Source of the DNA: Lewinellaceae bacterium | GTDB lineage: Bacteria > Bacteroidota > Bacteroidia > Chitinophagales > Saprospiraceae | Direction of reading: 5' to 3' | NCBI GenBank assembly: GCA_020636155.1 | Contig: JACJYM010000005.1 | Location: 147,097-211,096, forward strand | DNA length: 64,000 nucleotides | In this document: positions 61,453 to 64,000 of the stretch, one piece after another | How the letters are laid out: each line of letters begins with the position of its first letter | How positions within the stretch are numbered: position 1 is the stretch's first letter | Notes under the pieces: generated by a model | Told to the model about the DNA's origin: nothing | What the model saw: only the letters and a program-made list of their open reading frames with translations | The model's database searches: none | Translations under genes and position numbers: made by a program

Positions 61453-64000
61453 ATGAAAACAAAATTTAATTCACACCAAACAGGCGTGGGCAGTATAATA
61501 TATTACCAAAACACAGAAGCTACATCTACACTACATGTAAGATTTAGCAAACTAAAATCCACACTGATTACAGTTTTTTTACTGTTATTTACGACCGCAA
61601 CCATGACATCTCAAGAAAGTTTACAAATAATTAATGCTAAAAAAGCTTTGAAAGAAGGATGGAAAAATCCATAGAATTTGACATCCAACAAGGCTTAACC
61701 ATTACATTGGAATCACTCGGCATGGTAAACAACGAAGAGTTCGACTTGCAGGAATATAAACGTGCCGTCGCAAGGCAAAATTTTATCCAGAATCACTTTG
61801 AGGAATATCGGCGTTTATATCTTAACGATGATAATTCCGCAAGAATGGGCTCAATCATTGCATGCGATAATGGCGGATTTGAAGATGACTTTTTGTACTA
61901 TTAAGGATATACCACCACCTACAACCATGGTAGCGATGACTGTGACCCATATAGTGGTGCTAGCCCTTCAACATTCACCATGACAACCATTCCGTCGACA
62001 CGTGAATTCGAGATAGTCACAACGGGTCTAGATCCTCTGATAGGTATCCAGCAAGTACGATTTGGAAATAAGGCGGCTCGTATCAATAATCGATATGCCC
62101 ATGTAGGCAATACTTGTAATGGTAATTACGGCGTTGATCGACTCGTAAAAACCTTTAAAGTGACGGAAGCTACAAGAGACCTTACGGTATGGTACGCCGT
62201 AGCTCTCGAAAATCCTAACGGGCATGTCAATGCTCAACCTTTCCTAAATATAAGCTGCGATCGTGACCCTATCAATGAGTTGTGCTTTGATGCTTCCATA
62301 ATACAATGTGCGAATACATATTACGATTCTATTTGTGGTAATAGCTTTGATAGCATTGATGTACTCAATTGGGCTTGTCATCGATTTAAAATACCAGAAG
62401 ATTTTGTTGATAGCTTAGCAACGGTCGAAATTACCGTAGCTGATTGTGCCGCAGGAGCACATTTTGGCTATGCTTATATAGATGGTTTCTGTGAGCCTTG
62501 TGACAGCAGTTCGCTAGGAAATATTAGTATCAAGGAGAGTACTATTGATTATGTGTCCTGCAATGCAGAAACAGCAAGAGTCTGCGGCGAGTATATATTG
62601 CCGAGTATTTGTCAGACAAATCATCCCGATTCTATAAAAATACCGGGATACACGATTTATAATCTAGAAATAGATACCGCAACACGGACTTTCTGTTTTG
62701 ATTTTCCTATTTCGAATTTTGGCGCTGAAACCTGTCTTGAAATCTACGCTGAAATATATTTTGGCTCGACAGGATTTTTCCTATCGCCACAGCTCAGTAA
62801 TAGTATCGATATATGTAAAAACTTGTATGAAGATTTATATGATGTCAACTTTGTAACTGGAACTTGTAATGATAATAATACGGATAAACTACTGTCAGAT
62901 GATTATTATTATGTAGAAGTCTATATTTCCGGAGCAATAGGCACTTTTTGGCAGGTGACTCGAGAACTCAATCATCCATATCCCAATGAATCTGGCAGCC
63001 ACACTATAGCCACCGGCTCGGGCAATACTACTTTATTATTAGGACCATTCCTCATACAAGAAGGTGACTGGGTCATAGTATTAGAAATTGGAAATTGCAA
63101 ATATACCGACTACATCGAGGCACCGGATTATTGTAGTGGCTGTACTGAATTTAACGATTTAGAGATAAGAAATATTCAATGCCATAATACACCAAGTGAT
63201 TATGACCCAACTAATGACACTTGGTCATTTGAAATTAATATTCCGGCATTTTCACCCATGAGTACTTACAAATTATCAGGAGCAGTTACTTCTTCTTCAC
63301 TAAATTATAATACTTGGTACAGTTATTCAAGCTTTAAAATAAATGATGGATGCATACTAATTACTATTGAGGATTCCGCTTTATCGGAAGAAAATTGTAG
63401 TGATGGTATTAAATTTAGTATTTGCCCACCCAAGCCGTGTAGCGGCAACACTTTTTGTGACCTGGAGGTATTTCTTGAAGGGTTTGAATGCGATGAGGGT
63501 GACCCTCAGAATCCGAATGATGATGTATATTATATTAATTTAATTACAATACGAGTAGCTATCTGTGCTATGTAGTGGATGACGGCACGAGCTCGACTAT
63601 GGCGAGTACTTCCAGTGGTAGCCAGACTTATGGCCCTTTTAACACTCCGAATATTAAATTTGAGTTTTTTGTGTGTAATACACCGACTTGTTCGGTATCG
63701 TGTCAGAAAAATTCACCCTGTAAGAAATTTGTTCAATTTAAAGAACCGGATTGCAGAGACCCTAACTTTAATAAATCAGGCAGAAGGGTCTTGTCCAGTA
63801 TAAGTATTGAGGCTGATGAATCGATACACATACGGCCTAACCCTGTTAGTACGAATGAATTTCGACTGACGACTTCATTGGAGGACTACGACTACCTCAT
63901 CTATGATGTGAATGGTCTAATAATTCAACAAGGTCATGCTTATGCACGGTCTCAACTGATAAATTTCGATGAAAGAGAAGGAGTATATTTTATTAGCATC
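61453..64000 (+). pseudogene. Large T9SS exoprotein gene with two frameshifts and an in-frame stop (runs off right edge)
   Basis: The gene starts at ATG 61453 with a long signal peptide (core STLITVFLLLFTTATMTSQ). Reading is broken at an A-run at 61663-61667 (adding one A restores WKKSIEFDIQQGL), at an in-frame TAA at 61902-61904 (then GYTTTYNHGSDDCDPYSGA continues in the same frame), and near 63539-63541 (adding one T restores NFNYNTSSYLCYVVDDG). From there frame 2 stays open to the window end with a T9SS sorting domain (IHIRPNPVSTNEFRL, IYDVNGLIIQQG, REGVYFISI). The interior is rich in Cys and secreted-type beta repeats. The lesions could be real decay or sequencing errors in homopolymers; the TAA is harder to explain as an error. 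Confidence 0.7.

Noticed and set aside
63579..63803. Open frame of 74 codons at the right end
   Set aside because: It is in frame 0 while the T9SS sorting domain continues in frame 2 over the same bases; the arginine-rich translation is a shadow.
1..64000. Search by eye for tRNA, rRNA, CRISPR arrays, riboswitches, insertion sequences and attachment sites
   Set aside because: None found with any convincing structure; a covariance-model scan would be needed to exclude small RNAs.

Overview
The window is A+T-rich bacterial DNA from a member of the Bacteroidota, most likely a free-living or activated-sludge/marine lineage of the Saprospirales/Chitinophagales type; the exact order is inference. 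The evidence is type IX secretion (T9SS) C-terminal sorting domains with the YPNPATHEI-type motif, Bacteroidota -7 promoter boxes (TAnnTTTG), few Shine-Dalgarno sites, a zeaxanthin-type carotenoid cluster, the miaB / sigma54-activator / lptE / secG neighbourhood, a fused E1 alpha-beta 2-oxoacid dehydrogenase, and Asp-box beta-propeller exoproteins. No rRNA, tRNA, CRISPR array, insertion sequence or prophage was recognised.

Layout. 1-400 holds the N-terminus of an FkbM-like methyltransferase leaving the window. 613-5504 is a TIGR01777 epimerase-like gene followed by a tightly packed carotenoid operon: crtI, crtB, an unknown small gene, crtZ, and a fused lycopene cyclase. Together these would convert phytoene precursors to zeaxanthin; the GGPP synthase is not here. 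5534-13056 (minus) has a UvrD/PcrA helicase, a nucleotidyltransferase, dnaK with a clear terminator and a sigma54-like promoter, and the fused E1 dehydrogenase. 13159-18520 has a large secreted beta-propeller/FN3/CUB protein, a LOG-family gene and an NtrC-type response regulator that lacks its DNA-binding domain. 18778-32869 holds a lipoprotein oligopeptidase B, a three-gene cassette (cytosolic P-loop ATPase, MscS-like membrane protein, CPA-type antiporter), nhaA, a DUF981 membrane protein, an LLM oxidoreductase, a DUF1801 protein, a TPR lipoprotein and tex.

33205-40255 (minus) has a double ABC ATPase of the oligopeptide type, an FAD oxidoreductase, MmcQ/YjbR and DUF721 genes, a DUF389 membrane protein, a T9SS exoprotein, and a decayed T9SS gene reduced to signal peptide plus sorting domain. 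40448-47009 (plus) is the envelope/translation block miaB, sigma54 activator, lptE, conserved hypothetical, secG (with terminator), then an amino-acid permease and a His-rich exported methyltransferase. 47236-50155 (minus) is the iron-sulfur assembly set iscS-iscU-iscA plus a CvfB-like S1 protein. 50471-52397 has a shortened methylmalonyl-CoA-mutase-like gene overlapping mutY.

52523-64000 is an exoprotein-rich region: a T9SS protein, a DUF3820 gene, a second Asp-box propeller protein, a membrane protein with an M15-peptidase-like tail, a very unusual single protein combining a complete subtilisin (S8) domain with a complete GH9 cellulase domain, and a T9SS gene broken by two homopolymer frameshifts and an in-frame stop that runs off the right edge.

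The observations most worth following are the S8-GH9 fusion, the ATPase/MscS/antiporter cassette, the regulator without an HTH domain, the sigma54-like promoter with TGACA/TGTCA repeats upstream of dnaK, and the secreted methyltransferase.
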